DNA of 64,000 bases, taken from Lichenostomus cassidix (Eukaryota > Chordata > Aves > Passeriformes > Meliphagidae). A program made the translations under genes and the position numbers. The stretch is from assembly GCA_008360975.2 (NCBI GenBank), contig CM039211.1:1506038-1570037 (forward strand), given 5' to 3'. Below are positions 63,401-64,000 of this stretch, in pieces. The notes beneath the pieces were generated by a model. It made no database searches. It was not told the DNA's origin and worked only from the letters and a program-made list of their open reading frames with translations. Each line of letters begins with the position of its first letter. Positions within the stretch are counted from its first letter, which is position 1.

Positions 63401-64000
63401 TTCTGTGTATTTCTATCCATAACCATGTATAAGATAGATTTATTGCAGTGAGGAAACATATTGTACTTTCAATTTTATGGGGCTTATATAAAATATGAGT
63501 GAAAAGGGATTTTTAAAGTTATGAAAGCTATTTTGTCTGCATCTTATCAAAGCAAAGGGAATGGTTACATCCAAAGAAACATGTGTAAATGCTTCCATAA
63601 CATTCATTTCAATTGTCATGCAATGAAATAACTCTTCCACAACAGCATTTGCTGTCCAGGCCAACATGCTGCACTTCAAGAGAAAAGATTTATAATCCCT
63701 CAGGTGTTCTGTTTTAACTAAGTGCTACACAGAGCTCATTTTATTGCCTGATATTCTGAGTTAAACTTGGATAAGCACCTTTCCTTCGCTTTCCTCTTTA
63801 GCATTATGGGCTCAATACTCAGCTTGTGGGGCTCAGGCCTCTTCAGACCTGGCACAGAGCCACCTCCCAGTGCAAATTAGAATAGCTAGAGGGTTTTACA
63901 AGGTTTTGTTCCACTAAAGGGGTTCTTTATCTGCTGCCAGTTGGAGAGACTCCTGCAGGACAGCACTGGATTCTGGACGTGCAGCTCGTCCAGCCACAGC
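60414..64000. other. AT-rich unique DNA to window end
   Basis: No gene, tRNA or interspersed repeat recognised. A near-palindromic alternating stretch (ACATACATATACATGTGTATG) lies at about 63293-63314. Open frames are short. Confidence 0.5.

Noticed and set aside
1..64000. CRISPR arrays, operons, phage or toxin systems, tRNA/rRNA genes
   Set aside because: No regularly spaced direct repeats, no dense coding strands and no cloverleaf or rRNA landmarks. The repeat content is vertebrate.

Overview
The window reads as non-coding DNA from a bird nuclear genome. The main evidence is several chicken-repeat-1 (CR1) LINE fragments whose 3' halves follow the familiar avian consensus, one solo LTR of an endogenous retrovirus, very old amniote-type repeats, AT-leaning composition with scarce CpG, and long A/C-rich and pyrimidine simple repeats. 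I cannot name the species. Nothing looks bacterial, phage or plasmid-like. I found no host protein-coding gene, exon set, tRNA, rRNA, snRNA or CRISPR array that I can support. Nearly all open frames are short chance frames, retroelement remnants or translations of simple repeats.

Layout: 1-0.6 kb holds a reverse-strand CR1 3' end. 0.6-8.7 kb is unique sequence. 8.7-9.9 kb is the longest CR1 copy (plus strand, with an internal deletion). 10-25 kb is mostly unique and carries small ancient repeats (13.8, 18.5, 24.0 and 25.1 kb), an AT-only hairpin (14.8 kb) and a CTCAT microsatellite (15.7 kb). 25.3-25.8 kb is an ancient CR1/L3-like LINE tail. 26.9-27.4 kb is a 522-nt pyrimidine tract with only two purines. 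27.8-28.2 kb is a CR1 reverse-transcriptase fragment. 29.5-30.0 kb is a solo LTR with TG...CA ends and a 5-bp target-site duplication. 30.0-31.1 kb is CpG-enriched unique sequence. 32.0-32.3 kb is a CR1 3' end. 33.3-33.4 kb is an ancient MIR-like SINE fragment. 35.6-36.4 kb is a nearly G-free A/C-rich tract. 36-49 kb and 50-64 kb are largely unique AT-rich DNA with an ancient CR1 at 49.1-50.3 kb and a few small palindromes.

There is no gene set working together here. The window is best seen as an intergenic or large-intron segment: old and younger retroelements, simple repeats, and possibly conserved regulatory elements that only alignment could confirm. I saw no convincing new biological system. 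The best-supported observations are the solo LTR with its duplication, the two strand-asymmetric tracts, the repeated ancient TTGACTTCA-type elements, and the CpG-enriched islands in repeat-free sequence.
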